Origin: VAZQ01 sp963827585
GTDB lineage: Bacteria; Pseudomonadota; Alphaproteobacteria; Rhizobiales; Xanthobacteraceae
Length of the DNA stretch: 64,000 nt
Direction: 5' to 3'
Assembly: GCA_963827585.1 (NCBI GenBank)
Contig: CAWHCK010000028.1
Location: forward strand, 58,426-122,425
Shown here: positions 1-10,305 of the stretch, in pieces
Numbering within the stretch: position 1 is the first letter of the stretch
Layout of the letters: every line of letters starts with the position of its first letter
Position numbers and translations under genes: made by a program
Notes under the pieces: model-generated
The model's input: only the letters and a program-made list of their open reading frames with translations
What the model was told of the DNA's origin: nothing
Database searches by the model: none

Positions 1-147
1 GGGCATCCAGTAAACACGATGCGGCCATTGGACACGCTAGTGCACCGCAGACTTACCGGCGATTACTGGATCGCCCGCCGGATCGCGGGCCGACCTTCGG
101 CCGGACCGGTTAGCGGGCGACTAACCAGACCTCGTCCCTATCGAGGA

Positions 148-1086
148 TCAAAACTTGGTGCGATCCGGGCCCTTGAGCCCGAGGATCTCGCGCGCTTCCT
201 TCGGGGTCGCGACCTGGTAGCCGAGCTCCTCGATCAGGCGCCGCGCCTTGGCGACCTGCTCGGCATTGCTCTTGGCGAGCTGGCCGCGGCCGATGAACAG
301 GCTGTCCTCGAGACCGACGCGCACATTGCCGCCCATCATCACCGCCTGCGTGGCGAACGGCATCTGGAAACGCCCGGCACCCAGCACCGACCAATGATAG
401 TCGTCGCCGAACAGCTTGTCGGCGGTGCGTTTCATGAACAGCAGGTTCTCCATGTCGGCGCCGATGCCGCCGAGAATGCCGAAGATCAGCTGCAGGAAGA
501 TCGGCGGCTTGAACCAGCCTTTGTCGACGCCGTGGGCGAGATTGTAGAGATGCCCGACGTCGTAGCACTCGTGCTCGAACTTGGTGCCGTGCCCTTCGCC
601 CATCAGCTTCGAGATCTTCTCGATGTCGGCGAAGGTGTTGCGGAAGATGGTCTCGTTGGTCCCCAGCAGGTAGGGCTTCTCCCAGTCGTGCTTCCAGCTC
701 TTGTAACGCGCCACCATCGGGTAGAGCGCGAAATTCATCGAGCCCATGTTGAGCGAGCACATTTCCGGCGAAAATTTCATGACGCCCGCCAGCCGCTCCT
801 CGACCCCCATGGTCGGCGAGCCGCCGGTGGTGATGTTGATGACGGCGTCGGTCGCCTGCTTGATGCGGGGAAGAAACTGCGTGAAGACCGCGGGATCGCC
901 GGTCGGGCGGCCGTCGTCAGGATTGCGCGCATGCAGGTGGAGGATGGCAGCGCCCGCCTCGGCGGCACCGATGGCCTGCTCGGCGATCTGGTCGGGCGTG
1001 ACCGGCAGGGCGTCCGACATGGTGGGCGTGTGGATGGCGCCGGTGACGGCGCAGGTGATGATGACCTTGTCGGATCTGGCGGCCAT
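148..1086 (-). CDS. Beta-keto acid cleavage enzyme (BKACE / 3-keto-5-aminohexanoate cleavage family)
   Basis: Predicted zinc enzyme of 312 residues that condenses a beta-keto acid with acetyl-CoA (or another CoA donor) to give acetoacetate and a new CoA ester. The zinc-binding HLH motif sits at residues 50-52 (ILHLHAR), and a second conserved block is FEHECYDVGH near residue 170. Length is normal for the family (DUF849). It is the last gene of the minus-strand run that holds the LIV-type importer, 46 bases after the livM-like stop, so it probably acts on an imported substrate or on a product of the upstream dehydrogenases. The family is substrate-diverse, so the natural beta-keto acid cannot be named from sequence. 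Confidence 0.93.
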   Translation of the reverse strand: MAARSDKVIITCAVTGAIHTPTMSDALPVTPDQIAEQAIGAAEAGAAILHLHARNPDDGRPTGDPAVFTQFLPRIKQATDAVINITTGGSPTMGVEERLAGVMKFSPEMCSLNMGSMNFALYPMVARYKSWKHDWEKPYLLGTNETIFRNTFADIEKISKLMGEGHGTKFEHECYDVGHLYNLAHGVDKGWFKPPIFLQLIFGILGGIGADMENLLFMKRTADKLFGDDYHWSVLGAGRFQMPFATQAVMMGGNVRVGLEDSLFIGRGQLAKSNAEQVAKARRLIEELGYQVATPKEAREILGLKGPDRTKF

Positions 1087-1132
1087 GGTTCTTTCACTCC
1101 CGGGCTATTCGCGGATTGATTGCTCTTGAGCG

Positions 1133-2158
1133 TCACGTTGTGCGGGCATCGCCGTCAAAGCGCAAGCGGCGCTCCAGCGGCAAGAGCTGCCAGCCGAAGC
1201 GGTCGGCGAGAAGGCCCCAGATGCCCTTGGGCGCGAACAGCATCACCGCGATGGCGACCGCGCCGAGCATCAGGAGATAGAGGCTGCCGAGATCGGCCAG
1301 CGTCTGCCGCAGCGCGAAAAACACGATGGTGCCGATGATCGGCCCCTCGACCCGCCCGATGCCGCCGATCACCGTGATGAAGATGACGAACGCGGTCCAG
1401 TCGTTGACGCTGAAAGCGGTATCGGGGGAAATGCGCAACTTCTGCAGGAAGATGAGCGCACCGATCATGGCGGTGCCGAAGGCGGTCAAGACATAGACCA
1501 CGAGCTTGGTGCGGGTGACGTCGACGCCGTTCGACCGCGCCGCCAGCTCGTTGTCGCGGATGGCGGTGAGCGCGAGGCCATAGCGCGAGCGCAACAACAG
1601 CACGATGGCGGCGAGCACGATCACGACGAGCGCGAGCGCCACCCAGTAGATCAGGAATTCCCGCATCTGCCGGCTCGACGCCATCGCGGTCACGATTCCC
1701 GCCGGCAGGCTGATGCCGGAGCCGCCGCCGAGGGCGGAAATCTGCGACGAGATCAGCCGGAACACCTCCGCCACGACCCAGGTGCCGATGGCGAAGTAGT
1801 GCCCGCGCAGCCGAAACATGAGGCCGGCAACGGGCAGCGCGACCACGGCGCCAATCACGCCCGCGACCGGCACGGCAACGAGCGGATGGACGCCGGCCAG
1901 GATGGTCGACGCGAACAGGACATAGCCGCCGAGCCCGACATAGGCCTGCTGGCCCACCGAGACGAGCCCGGCATAGCCCGCGAGCAGGTTCCACAGGCTC
2001 GCGAGCGCGACATAGGCGTAGATCTCGGACAGGAGCCGCAGGTCGTCGCGCCCGCCCCAGGCCGGCGCCGCGGCGAGCGCGATGAGCGCGACGGCGAACA
2101 CGGCGGTGCCGATATGGCTCGACCGGGTGGCATGCTCGACGCGGAAGGACGTGCTCAT
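1133..2158 (-). CDS. livM: LIV-type ABC importer permease, LivM family
   Basis: Inner-membrane permease of 341 residues, one of the two channel subunits of a branched-chain amino acid/LIV-type ABC importer (HAAT family). The protein has about ten hydrophobic segments, the family signature near the first third (LAGYAGLVSVGQQAYVGLGGY) and the cytoplasmic EAA-like loop (LTAIRDNELAARSNGVDV). The start is chosen at 2158 because its ATG overlaps the TGA of the livH-like gene in an ATGA arrangement, typical of translational coupling. Such importers in catabolic clusters often carry aromatic acids or amides rather than leucine, so the substrate is open. Confidence 0.95.
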   Translation of the reverse strand: MSTSFRVEHATRSSHIGTAVFAVALIALAAAPAWGGRDDLRLLSEIYAYVALASLWNLLAGYAGLVSVGQQAYVGLGGYVLFASTILAGVHPLVAVPVAGVIGAVVALPVAGLMFRLRGHYFAIGTWVVAEVFRLISSQISALGGGSGISLPAGIVTAMASSRQMREFLIYWVALALVVIVLAAIVLLLRSRYGLALTAIRDNELAARSNGVDVTRTKLVVYVLTAFGTAMIGALIFLQKLRISPDTAFSVNDWTAFVIFITVIGGIGRVEGPIIGTIVFFALRQTLADLGSLYLLMLGAVAIAVMLFAPKGIWGLLADRFGWQLLPLERRLRFDGDARTT

Positions 2159-3021
2159 CCCTGCACCTTCGGGAACAGGCCCTCCGGACGTATCGCCAGG
2201 ATGAGAAGAAAGGCGAGATGCCCGGCCAGAAGCTGCCAGCCTGGATTGATCTGCGCACCGATCGCCTGCGAGACGCCGAGGATGATGCCACCGGCCAGCG
2301 TGCCCCACATGCTGCCCAGCCCGCCGATGATGACGGCCTCGAAACCGAAGATCAGGCGGGCGGGCCCGATCGCCGGGTCGAAATTGGTGCGCACGGCCAG
2401 AAAGACGCCGGCGACCGCGATGACAGCGAGCGACAGCGCCATGGCCAGCGCGAAGACGTGGCGGTTGTCGAGGCCCATCAGTTGCGCGACCGACTGATCG
2501 TCCGAGGTCGCCCGGAAGGCGCGGCCGAACGCGGTGCGGTAGAACAGCAGTTGCAGGCCGGCAATGACGGCCACCGCGACGACGAATTGCAGCAGCGGAA
2601 GGACCCCGATCCACACGCCCTCCGCCAGCGGGAAGCTCGCGACCTCGATCGCTCCGGCCTTGAGCCGGCGGCTGTCGGCGGTGAAGATTTCCAGCAGCGC
2701 GTTCTGGATGATCACCGAGAGCCCGAACGTCACCAGGAGCGGCGGCAGCACGTCGTCGCCGAGCGTGCGGTTGAGCAGCGCGCGCTGAAGGGCGTATCCG
2801 ATCGCCGCCATGATCGGCACGACGATCACGATGGCGAGCAGCGGGTTGAGCCCGAGCGTGTCCGTCGTCATCAGCGCGACATAGGCGGCGAGCACGATCA
2901 GGTCGCCATGCGCGATATTGACGAGCCGCATCACGCCGAAGATCAGCGCGAGGCCGGCGGCGAACATGGCGTAAAGCCCGCCGATCAGCACGCCCTGAAT
3001 GATGATGTTGACCCATTCCAT
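2155..3021 (-). CDS. livH: LIV-type ABC importer permease, LivH family
   Basis: Inner-membrane permease of 288 residues and partner of the LivM-like subunit. The N-terminus MEWVNIIIQGVLIGGLYAM and the motif GLALIFGVMRLVNIAHG are classic LivH. The EAA-like loop reads FRATSDDQSVAQLMGLD. An upstream in-frame start at 3138 would add 39 residues encoded by a palindromic repeat, so the start at 3021 is preferred. The stop overlaps the livM start by four bases. It lies downstream of the livG and livF genes but is separated from livF by a repeat-filled 225-base gap. Confidence 0.95.
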   Translation of the reverse strand: MEWVNIIIQGVLIGGLYAMFAAGLALIFGVMRLVNIAHGDLIVLAAYVALMTTDTLGLNPLLAIVIVVPIMAAIGYALQRALLNRTLGDDVLPPLLVTFGLSVIIQNALLEIFTADSRRLKAGAIEVASFPLAEGVWIGVLPLLQFVVAVAVIAGLQLLFYRTAFGRAFRATSDDQSVAQLMGLDNRHVFALAMALSLAVIAVAGVFLAVRTNFDPAIGPARLIFGFEAVIIGGLGSMWGTLAGGIILGVSQAIGAQINPGWQLLAGHLAFLLILAIRPEGLFPKVQG

Positions 3022-3070
3022 GGCGGTCACGCTCGTGTTCGAGTCGACGTCGAGCCGCAAACTCGGTGCG

Positions 3071-3211
3071 CTCCCTCCCCCTGAAAGGGGGAGGGTTGGG
3101 GTGGGGGTCCAATGTGTGAGCTTGAGAATGACCCCCACCCGGCGCTACGCGAGTGCGTCGCGTGCTTAACCACGATCGCCATGCGCCGACCTCCCCCTTT
3201 CAGGGGGAGGT
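3071..3211. repeat. Paired palindromic intergenic repeat
   Basis: Two hairpin modules face each other. One is a CCCTCCCCCTGAAAGGGGGAGGG-type palindrome (3073-3095) followed by GTGGGGGTCC. The other is the mirror copy, ACCCCCACCC at 3131-3140 and the palindrome at 3190-3210. The same module pair recurs at 4719-4856, so it is a dispersed repeat that sits at gaps in the liv block. It may act as an mRNA stabiliser or attenuator between genes, but that is inference. Confidence 0.8.
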
Positions 3212-3246
3212 GACCGAGCAAGCTGAAAGAAATGGGGCTCACAATT

Positions 3247-3944
<698 letters not shown>

Positions 3945-3952
<8 letters not shown>

Positions 3953-4673
3953 CGGCGGGGATCCCCATATAGATTTCGCGCACCGCGGGCGACTTGATCA
4001 CCGTCTTCGGGTCGCCCTCGCCGATGAAGCCGCCGCCGTGCAGGACCACCAGGCGGTCGACGATCGCGATGAGGGCATGGACGACGTGCTCGATCCAGAT
4101 GATCGAGACCCCGCTGCGGCGAATGTCGCGGATCAAGTCGACCAGCGCCAGGCATTCGTGCTCGGTCAGGCCGCCGGCGACCTCGTCGAGCAGGAGCACG
4201 CGCGGCTGCGTGGCGAGCGCGCGCGCGAGCTCGAGCCGCTTGCGGTCGAGCAGCGTCAGGCTGCCGGCGGGCCGGTTCGCCTTGCCGGCAAGCGCGCATT
4301 GCTCGAGCAGCTCGACGCAGCGCGGATAGACGTCGCGCTCGCTGCGGCCGCCGCCGAACGCCGCCGCCACCACCACGTTCTCGAACACGGTCATGCCGTT
4401 GAACGGCTGCGGAATCTGAAACGACCGCCCGATGCCCATGCGGCAGCGGCGTTCCGGCGCCAGGCGCGTGATGTCGGCGCCCGCGAACATCACGCGGCCG
4501 GCATCGGGCTGAGTGGTACCGCTCGCGATGCCGAACAGCGTGGTCTTGCCGGCGCCGTTCGGGCCGATGATGCCGAGCGCCTCACCCTCGGCGAGCGCAA
4601 GGTCGATCGCCTGCGCCACGATCACGGCGCCGAACCGCTTGGAGACTTTTTCGAAGGCGAGGATGGGAGGCAT
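3945..4673 (-). CDS. livG: LIV-type ABC importer ATPase, LivG family
   Basis: Cytoplasmic ATPase of 242 residues with Walker A GPNGAGKTT (residues 37-45), Q-loop region IGRSFQIPQPF, a Walker B of the form VLLLDEVAGGL and the H-loop EHVV. The signature motif is altered to GSLTLLDRKRLELARAL, a form common in LivG proteins. The livF gene follows with an 8-base overlap. It pairs with the LivF-like ATPase to energise the LivH/LivM channel. Confidence 0.95.
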
Positions 4674-4718
4674 CGATCGGCCGCGATCCGTCAGAAAGGT
4701 CTGTCGTCTTCTGGGCTG

Positions 4719-4856
4719 ACCCCCACCTCATTCCTCCCCCTTTCAGGGCGAGGAAGGAAATTGCCGCGCGTTCTTCCCACGCCAGGTACCCGACGGGCGC
4801 AGCCGCGAGTTCTTCTTCCGTCCCCCTGAAAGGGGGAGGGATAGGGTGGGGGTCCT
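4719..4856. repeat. Paired palindromic intergenic repeat, second copy
   Basis: The module GACCCCCAC plus a TCCCCCTTTCAGGG hairpin (4722-4757) and its inverted partner, CCCCCTGAAAGGGGG (4822-4836) followed by GTGGGGGTCC (4846-4855), frame a 60-base spacer. It fills the gap between the binding protein gene and livG. It is the same element as at 3071-3211 with the modules turned outward. Confidence 0.8.
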
Positions 4857-4890
4857 GCGCGGCGACGTCAGCGCAATTTCGGATCCATCA

Positions 4891-6198
4891 TCACGACAGC
4901 AGCTGCAGTTGTCCGCCGACGGGAATCTCGGGCGCCGTCTTGTTGGTGGTGATGACGAGATCGAACTTGTCGCCCTTGCGCTGCCACTGGCCGGCGACGA
5001 GCGGCGTCTTGGTGACGTTCTTCACCGGTTGGCCGGTCCATTTCACCGGGCCGACCATGGACTTGTAGTCGGTGGCGACGATGGCATCGAGGATCGCCTT
5101 CGGCTCCAGCGTCTTCGAGCGCTTGAGCACGTCGATTGCGACCTCGAACAGCGCGTGCTGGAAGCCGATCGGTTGCGTCCACGGCCGCTTGGTGGCGTTG
5201 ACATAGGCGTCGGTGAGCTCTTTCGCGCTCTGGCCGGTGAGCCCGGACTTGAACGGATGGTTCGGCGTCCACCAGATCTCGGTGGTGAGGCCGTTGCCGC
5301 GGGCGCCGAGCGAGTCGATCACCGACGGGAACAGCAGCGCCTTGCCGATGGTGACGATCTTCGGCCGGAAGCCCTGCTGCGCCGCCTGCGACCAGAAGGT
5401 GGCGAAGTCGGGCGGGATCATGTTGCCGGTGACGATCTCGGCATTGACCGCCTTGAACGCCGAGATCTGCGACGTGAAGTCGTTGTTCATGAGCTGATAG
5501 CGGCCGGGGTCGGTGAGCTTGTAGCCGGCCTTGGCGAGCGCGGGCGGCAGGCCGCGCTGCGGATCGCCCCAGGCATTGCCGTCGGCGTCGTTGGGGAAGA
5601 GCCCGCCAACGACCTTGTTGGTCGGCGCCGAGTCCCACAATGCCAGGAACGCGCCGATCACGTCCTCGAGGCCCCAGAAGAAATGATAGGTCCAGGTGAA
5701 GCCCTTGGCCGGATCGCCCTTGCGCCCGAAGAAGTAGGGCTGCCACGGACAATTGGTGGTGATGCAGGGCACCTCGTTGACCTCGGCCTGGTCGGCGACG
5801 GGATTGGTGGTGTCGGGCGTGGCCGAGGCGACGATGAGATCGACCTTGTCGCCGAGGATGAGCTCGGAGGCGACCTCGGCGGCGCGGCTGCCGCTCGATT
5901 GGCTGTCTTTGCTGATGATCTGCACCGGATAGGTGCGTCCGCCGCTCTGCAATCCGTTGGCGAGAATGCCGCGCACCTGCTCGAGGATGAAGCCGTCGGC
6001 CTCGCCGAAGCCGGCGAGCGGACCCGTGCGCGGGCTGACGTGGCCGATCTTGATGGCGCGGCTCTGGGCATTGGCCGGGATCACCCGCAGCACCGCCGGT
6101 GCCGCCAATGCGCCGAGGCCGGTCTTGACCAGCATGCGCCGGCTCACCCCCTTCCCTGACTTGAGCTCGTCGATCCCGGAAATGCCTTTCATCGTCAT
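4891..6198 (-). CDS. LIV-type ABC importer periplasmic binding protein
   Basis: Periplasmic binding protein of 435 residues (type I periplasmic binding fold, LivK/AmiC-like). The N-terminus carries a twin-arginine-like leader (SRRMLVKTGLGALAAPAVL, residues 19-37) ending in ANAQS, so export by Tat is likely. The mature part begins IKIGHVSPRTGPLAGFGE, the usual first strand of the family. The start at 6198 has a GGGAGG ribosome site five bases upstream. At about 400 mature residues it is longer than LivK and closer to the AmiC-like group that binds amides and aromatic acids. It lies 21 bases downstream of the hydroxyacyl-CoA dehydrogenase gene and heads the transporter genes. Confidence 0.94.
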   Translation of the reverse strand: MTMKGISGIDELKSGKGVSRRMLVKTGLGALAAPAVLRVIPANAQSRAIKIGHVSPRTGPLAGFGEADGFILEQVRGILANGLQSGGRTYPVQIISKDSQSSGSRAAEVASELILGDKVDLIVASATPDTTNPVADQAEVNEVPCITTNCPWQPYFFGRKGDPAKGFTWTYHFFWGLEDVIGAFLALWDSAPTNKVVGGLFPNDADGNAWGDPQRGLPPALAKAGYKLTDPGRYQLMNNDFTSQISAFKAVNAEIVTGNMIPPDFATFWSQAAQQGFRPKIVTIGKALLFPSVIDSLGARGNGLTTEIWWTPNHPFKSGLTGQSAKELTDAYVNATKRPWTQPIGFQHALFEVAIDVLKRSKTLEPKAILDAIVATDYKSMVGPVKWTGQPVKNVTKTPLVAGQWQRKGDKFDLVITTNKTAPEIPVGGQLQLLS

Positions 6199-6219
6199 CG
6201 CAACCTCCCGCGTTGTTGA

Positions 6220-7129
6220 TCAGGCGTCGCTCGCGCGCGCCCGCTTGAGATGCTGCAGTACCTTTCCCCGCAGCGCCGCTTGCTCCTCCGCACTCCACCT
6301 GCGGAAGCCCTCCCCCGACTTGAAGCCGAGCTTGCCGCTTGCCACCAGCGCTTCGAGATAGGGCGACGGACCGGGCCGGCGCTCGATGTCGGGCAGCACG
6401 GTCTGGTGGATGGCCAAGGTCAAATCGGTACCGACGAGATCCGCGTTCTCGAGCGGTCCGAGCACGGCGAGCCGCCGGCCGAAGCTCGCCTTGATCACGG
6501 TGTCGACGGTCTCGGCGTCGCAGATGCCGTGCTCGACCAGCGCGATCGCCTCCCGCCACAGCGCGTGCTGCAGGCGGTTGCCGACGAAGCCGGGCACGTC
6601 CTTCTTCACGTGCACGGGCATCTTGCCCGCGGCCTTGTGCAGCGCGATGGTCCAGTCGATCGCCGCCGGCGACGTCCATTGCGTGCCGATCACCTCGACC
6701 AGCGGCACGAGATAGGGCGGATTCCACCAATGGGTGCCGAGCGCGCGCGAGCGGTCGCGCAGGCCTTCCATGATCCTGGTGATCGGGATCACCGACGTGT
6801 TGCTGGCGAGGATCGCGTCCGGACGCACGTGCTTTTCCACCTCCGCGAACAGCGTGCGCTTCAGCGGCAAATCCTCGAGCACGGCCTCGACGACATAGTC
6901 GGCGTCGCGCACCGCGGCGGCGAGATCGGCGATCGGCCGCACCCGCTCGACGGCGGATGGGTCGTCGCCGAGGTCCTTGAGATTGGCGGCAATGCGCGCC
7001 TGGGCGCTGTCGAGGTTCGCCACGACCGAATCGTAGATGCGACACGTCGTGGCCGGCGAGCGCGAACACCTGCGCGATGCCGTGGCCCATGAGGCCGGCA
7101 CCGAGGACGGCGATGCGCGCCTTCGCCAT
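6220..7129 (-). pseudogene. 3-hydroxyacyl-CoA dehydrogenase family protein, one frameshift
   Basis: NAD-dependent dehydrogenase of the HADH/hydroxyacyl-CoA family. The true N-terminus starts at 7129 with the Rossmann motif VLGAGLMGHGIAQVF. The rest, from RIYDSVV on, lies in another frame ending at 6220. One surplus base near 7042 explains the break: dropping it joins AGHDV directly to RIYDSV, as in the family. The catalytic region ASNTSVIPITRI and the C-terminal domain GFVGNRLQHALWREAI are present. Total length after repair is about 302 residues. It is two bases downstream of the SDR gene and is likely cotranscribed with it. A sequencing error is a real alternative to gene loss. Confidence 0.85.
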
Positions 7130-7131
7130 CG

Positions 7132-7935
7132 TCACCCCGCCGTGTAGCCGCCGTCGGCGTAGAGGATGTGGCCGGTGTAGAAATCCGACGCCTTGGAGGC
7201 GAGGAACAGCAACGGACCCGCGAGATCGGACGGCTCGCCCAGCCGGCCTTTGGGAACGCGGGTGAGGAAGCCCTTGCGCACGTCGCGCGCGCGGTCGCTG
7301 TCCTCGAACATCCACTGGGTCAGCGGCGAGCGAAACACGGTCGGGCCGAGCGCGTTGACCGTGATGCCGCTGTCGCCCCATTCGCAGCCGAGCGCCTTGG
7401 TGATGCCGTCGACCGCCGACTTCGAGGCGCAATAGGCGGTGTAGCCGGCGGGATGGCCGAGCAGCCCGCGCGCCGACGACATCAGGATGACCTTGCCGCC
7501 CTGCCCCTGCTTGAGCATCTGCCGGCCGGCGGCGCGCGCGATCAGCCAGGACTGCGTCACGTTGGCGTCCATGACGTCGAGAAAATCCTCCGGCTTCTGG
7601 TCGACGATCTTGGAGACCTTGTTCTGCCCCGACGCGACCACGAGGATGTCGAGGCGGCCGAATTTTTTGACCGCCGCCTCCACGATCGCATCGCAATTGG
7701 CCTCCGAGCTCGGGCGCTTGGCGACCGTCTCGACCTTGCCGCCGAGCTTTTCGCATTCGGCCGCGACTTTCTTGAGCTCGCCCGCGTTGTTGGCGCAGAG
7801 CACGACGTTGGCGCCGGCACCCGCGAGCACCTTCGCCGCCAGCGCGCCGAACGCTCCGGTGGCGCCGGTGACGATCGCGGTCTTGCCGCGGATGTCGAAG
7901 AGCGAGAGCGGGTTTTTCAAGATGTCTTCGGACAT
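7132..7935 (-). CDS. Short-chain dehydrogenase/reductase (SDR)
   Basis: NAD(P)-dependent oxidoreductase of 267 residues, classical SDR. The cofactor motif TGATGAFG is at residues 23-30, the catalytic Ser is in LMSSARG and the YxxxK motif appears as YTAYCASKS. The C-terminus ends in HILYADGGYTAG, normal for SDRs. Start 7935 (MSEDILKNP) is the first Met before the Rossmann fold. Two bases separate it from the hydroxyacyl-CoA dehydrogenase. Together they may oxidise successive alcohol groups before the BKACE-type cleavage. That order is inference. Confidence 0.93.
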   Translation of the reverse strand: MSEDILKNPLSLFDIRGKTAIVTGATGAFGALAAKVLAGAGANVVLCANNAGELKKVAAECEKLGGKVETVAKRPSSEANCDAIVEAAVKKFGRLDILVVASGQNKVSKIVDQKPEDFLDVMDANVTQSWLIARAAGRQMLKQGQGGKVILMSSARGLLGHPAGYTAYCASKSAVDGITKALGCEWGDSGITVNALGPTVFRSPLTQWMFEDSDRARDVRKGFLTRVPKGRLGEPSDLAGPLLFLASKASDFYTGHILYADGGYTAG

Positions 7936-7965
7936 GACGGTACTCGCAATGACGACGGCTTCTCC

Positions 7966-8046
7966 ACCGTCATTGCCGGGCTTGACCCGGCAATCCATCA
8001 TCTTCGCAAGAGGATGGATGCGCGGGTCAAGCCCGCGCATGACGGA
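7966..8046. repeat. Rhizobial-type palindromic repeat
   Basis: Imperfect inverted repeat with arms of the form GTCATTGCCGGGCTTGACCC and GGGTCAAGCCCGCGCATGAC around an ATCCATC/GGATGGAT inner stem. It lies between the cupin and SDR genes. Elements of this type are dispersed by the hundreds in Bradyrhizobium-like genomes (established knowledge, from memory). Confidence 0.8.
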
Positions 8047-8069
8047 GCGTGTTGGGCGCGGCATCGACA

Positions 8070-8411
8070 TCACTTCGGCGGCGTCGACACCGCGACCAGC
8101 ATGGTCACGACGTCGTTGCCGCGATTGACGATCTCGCGGCTTTCGTTCGGCCCGATGAAGCAGGAGTCGTTGGCCTTGAGCACGGTCTCCTTGCCGCCGA
8201 CGATGAGCGTGAGCTCGCCCGAGAGCACATAGTAGACCTTTTCCGTGGGCGAGGCGTCGGGGCCGGCGCCGCCGCCGGGCAGGAAATGCGACAACCCGAC
8301 GGTGAATTGCTTGGGCCCGCCGGCATCGAGGCCGAACAGGCGCAGCGAGCAATAGGCCCGGTGGTTGGGCGCCTCGTAGGGCTTGGCTTCGCTCAGATGT
8401 TTGACTTGCAT
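8070..8411 (-). CDS. Small cupin-domain protein
   Basis: Single-domain cupin of 113 residues. The core reads HFLPGGGAGPDASPTEKVYYVLSG and later ECR-like SFIGPNESREIVNRG, so the usual metal-binding His/Glu pattern is only partly kept (no HxH in motif 1). The start ATG at 8411 overlaps the stop of the cyclase gene as TGATG and has a strong GGGGGAGAAG ribosome site. The coupling suggests that it works with the cyclase-family hydrolase, perhaps as an isomerase or accessory subunit. The function is unknown. Confidence 0.85.
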   Translation of the reverse strand: MQVKHLSEAKPYEAPNHRAYCSLRLFGLDAGGPKQFTVGLSHFLPGGGAGPDASPTEKVYYVLSGELTLIVGGKETVLKANDSCFIGPNESREIVNRGNDVVTMLVAVSTPPK

Positions 8412-9202
8412 CAGAACTTCTCCCCCTTCTCGATCCGGTAGGAGCCCTTGGGGTCGGCGATGGCGACGAGCCGAATGATGCAGCCGTCGCCGCGCTCCCA
8501 GTTCCACGGGAACAGCGCGAAGGTGCAGCGCTTGCCGGTGACCTTGTCGATGTCGCCGCCGACATTCTCGATGCCCAGGATGCCGTTCTTGAACAGGATG
8601 CGGTGGACCGGCTCCCATTCCGGAAAGTCGTCCTTCCAGTCGCGCCCGCCCGACCATTTCTTGTATTCGTCGGCGAGATGCGGATGCAGCGGTCCGTTGC
8701 GTTGCGGGCCGATGGCGGTGGCGAGCGGATGGTCGTTGGCCTGGGTGTCGTGGCCGACGACCTTCACCTGCTTCTCGACGAACCACTCGCCGGCCGACGG
8801 CACGAAGCCCGGCGCGCGGCAGAAATAATCCTCGTTGTCGTCGTAGAGCTTGTGCCAGCCGGTGTTGACGATCACGACGTCGCGCGGCCGCACCACCTTG
8901 CCTGCGGCCTTTTCCAGATCGTCGTAGGTGATCTGCTCCCACTTCTTCTTCGGAATCGAGACCACGATCCCCGAGCCGAAGAAATGCGGCAGCGGAACCT
9001 CGTCGATGAACGGCGTGCCCTGCACCACATGCGCGGGCGCGTCGATATGCGTCGTGTTGTGCATGCTGGTGGTGATGCGCTGCGACAGCACCCCCGACTT
9101 GGCATGGTAATGGATGCGCTCGATCTTGACGTCTTCGAAATAGGGCCAGTTCGGGGATTGGTAGCCGAAGCGATGGGACAGGTTGTAGAACTCGAGGCCC
9201 AT
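8411..9202 (-). CDS. Cyclase-family (kynurenine formamidase-like) metal hydrolase
   Basis: Protein of 263 residues of the cyclase family (PF04199). The signature HxxTHxDxPxH occurs as HNTTHIDAPAH at residues 48-58 and would bind Zn or Mn. Members hydrolyse N-formylkynurenine, isatin or cyclic imides and amides. The next in-frame codons upstream (FEENLHNS) look protein-like but contain no start before a stop, so 9202 is used; its GAGGAG site is rather far away (14 bases). It is the first gene of the block that runs to BKACE, so the pathway may begin with ring-amide or formamide hydrolysis. Confidence 0.9.
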   Translation of the reverse strand: MGLEFYNLSHRFGYQSPNWPYFEDVKIERIHYHAKSGVLSQRITTSMHNTTHIDAPAHVVQGTPFIDEVPLPHFFGSGIVVSIPKKKWEQITYDDLEKAAGKVVRPRDVVIVNTGWHKLYDDNEDYFCRAPGFVPSAGEWFVEKQVKVVGHDTQANDHPLATAIGPQRNGPLHPHLADEYKKWSGGRDWKDDFPEWEPVHRILFKNGILGIENVGGDIDKVTGKRCTFALFPWNWERGDGCIIRLVAIADPKGSYRIEKGEKF

Positions 9203-9343
9203 GCTGTTGTGCAGGTTCTCCTCGAACGTCGACGCCGCGGATTTTCTTTGTCACGGCAACTCCTCCCTATACCGGCATCATCGTACGTCCGTATTGCACT
9301 GGTTCAACATCCAAACGGCCGCGGCGCGAGCCCAATGAGGGCG

Positions 9344-10171
<828 letters not shown>

Positions 10172-10305
10172 GTCCGTTCTCCCAAAACATCCGATCGACG
10201 GCGACGCGCCCGCCCGGCACAGCTTGCCTGCTGGCTCACCCATTGATACGCTTCAACCAGAATACGGTACAGAAAACAACCGCGAGGAACAACCCAAGGG
10301 ACGGC

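Noticed and set aside
19..1119. Long plus-strand frame opposite the BKACE gene
   Set aside because: Antisense shadow of a conserved gene, rich in Arg/His/Asp with no family pattern; high GC gives long antisense frames.
4846..6159. 437-codon plus-strand frame
   Set aside because: Shadow of the binding protein gene on the other strand.
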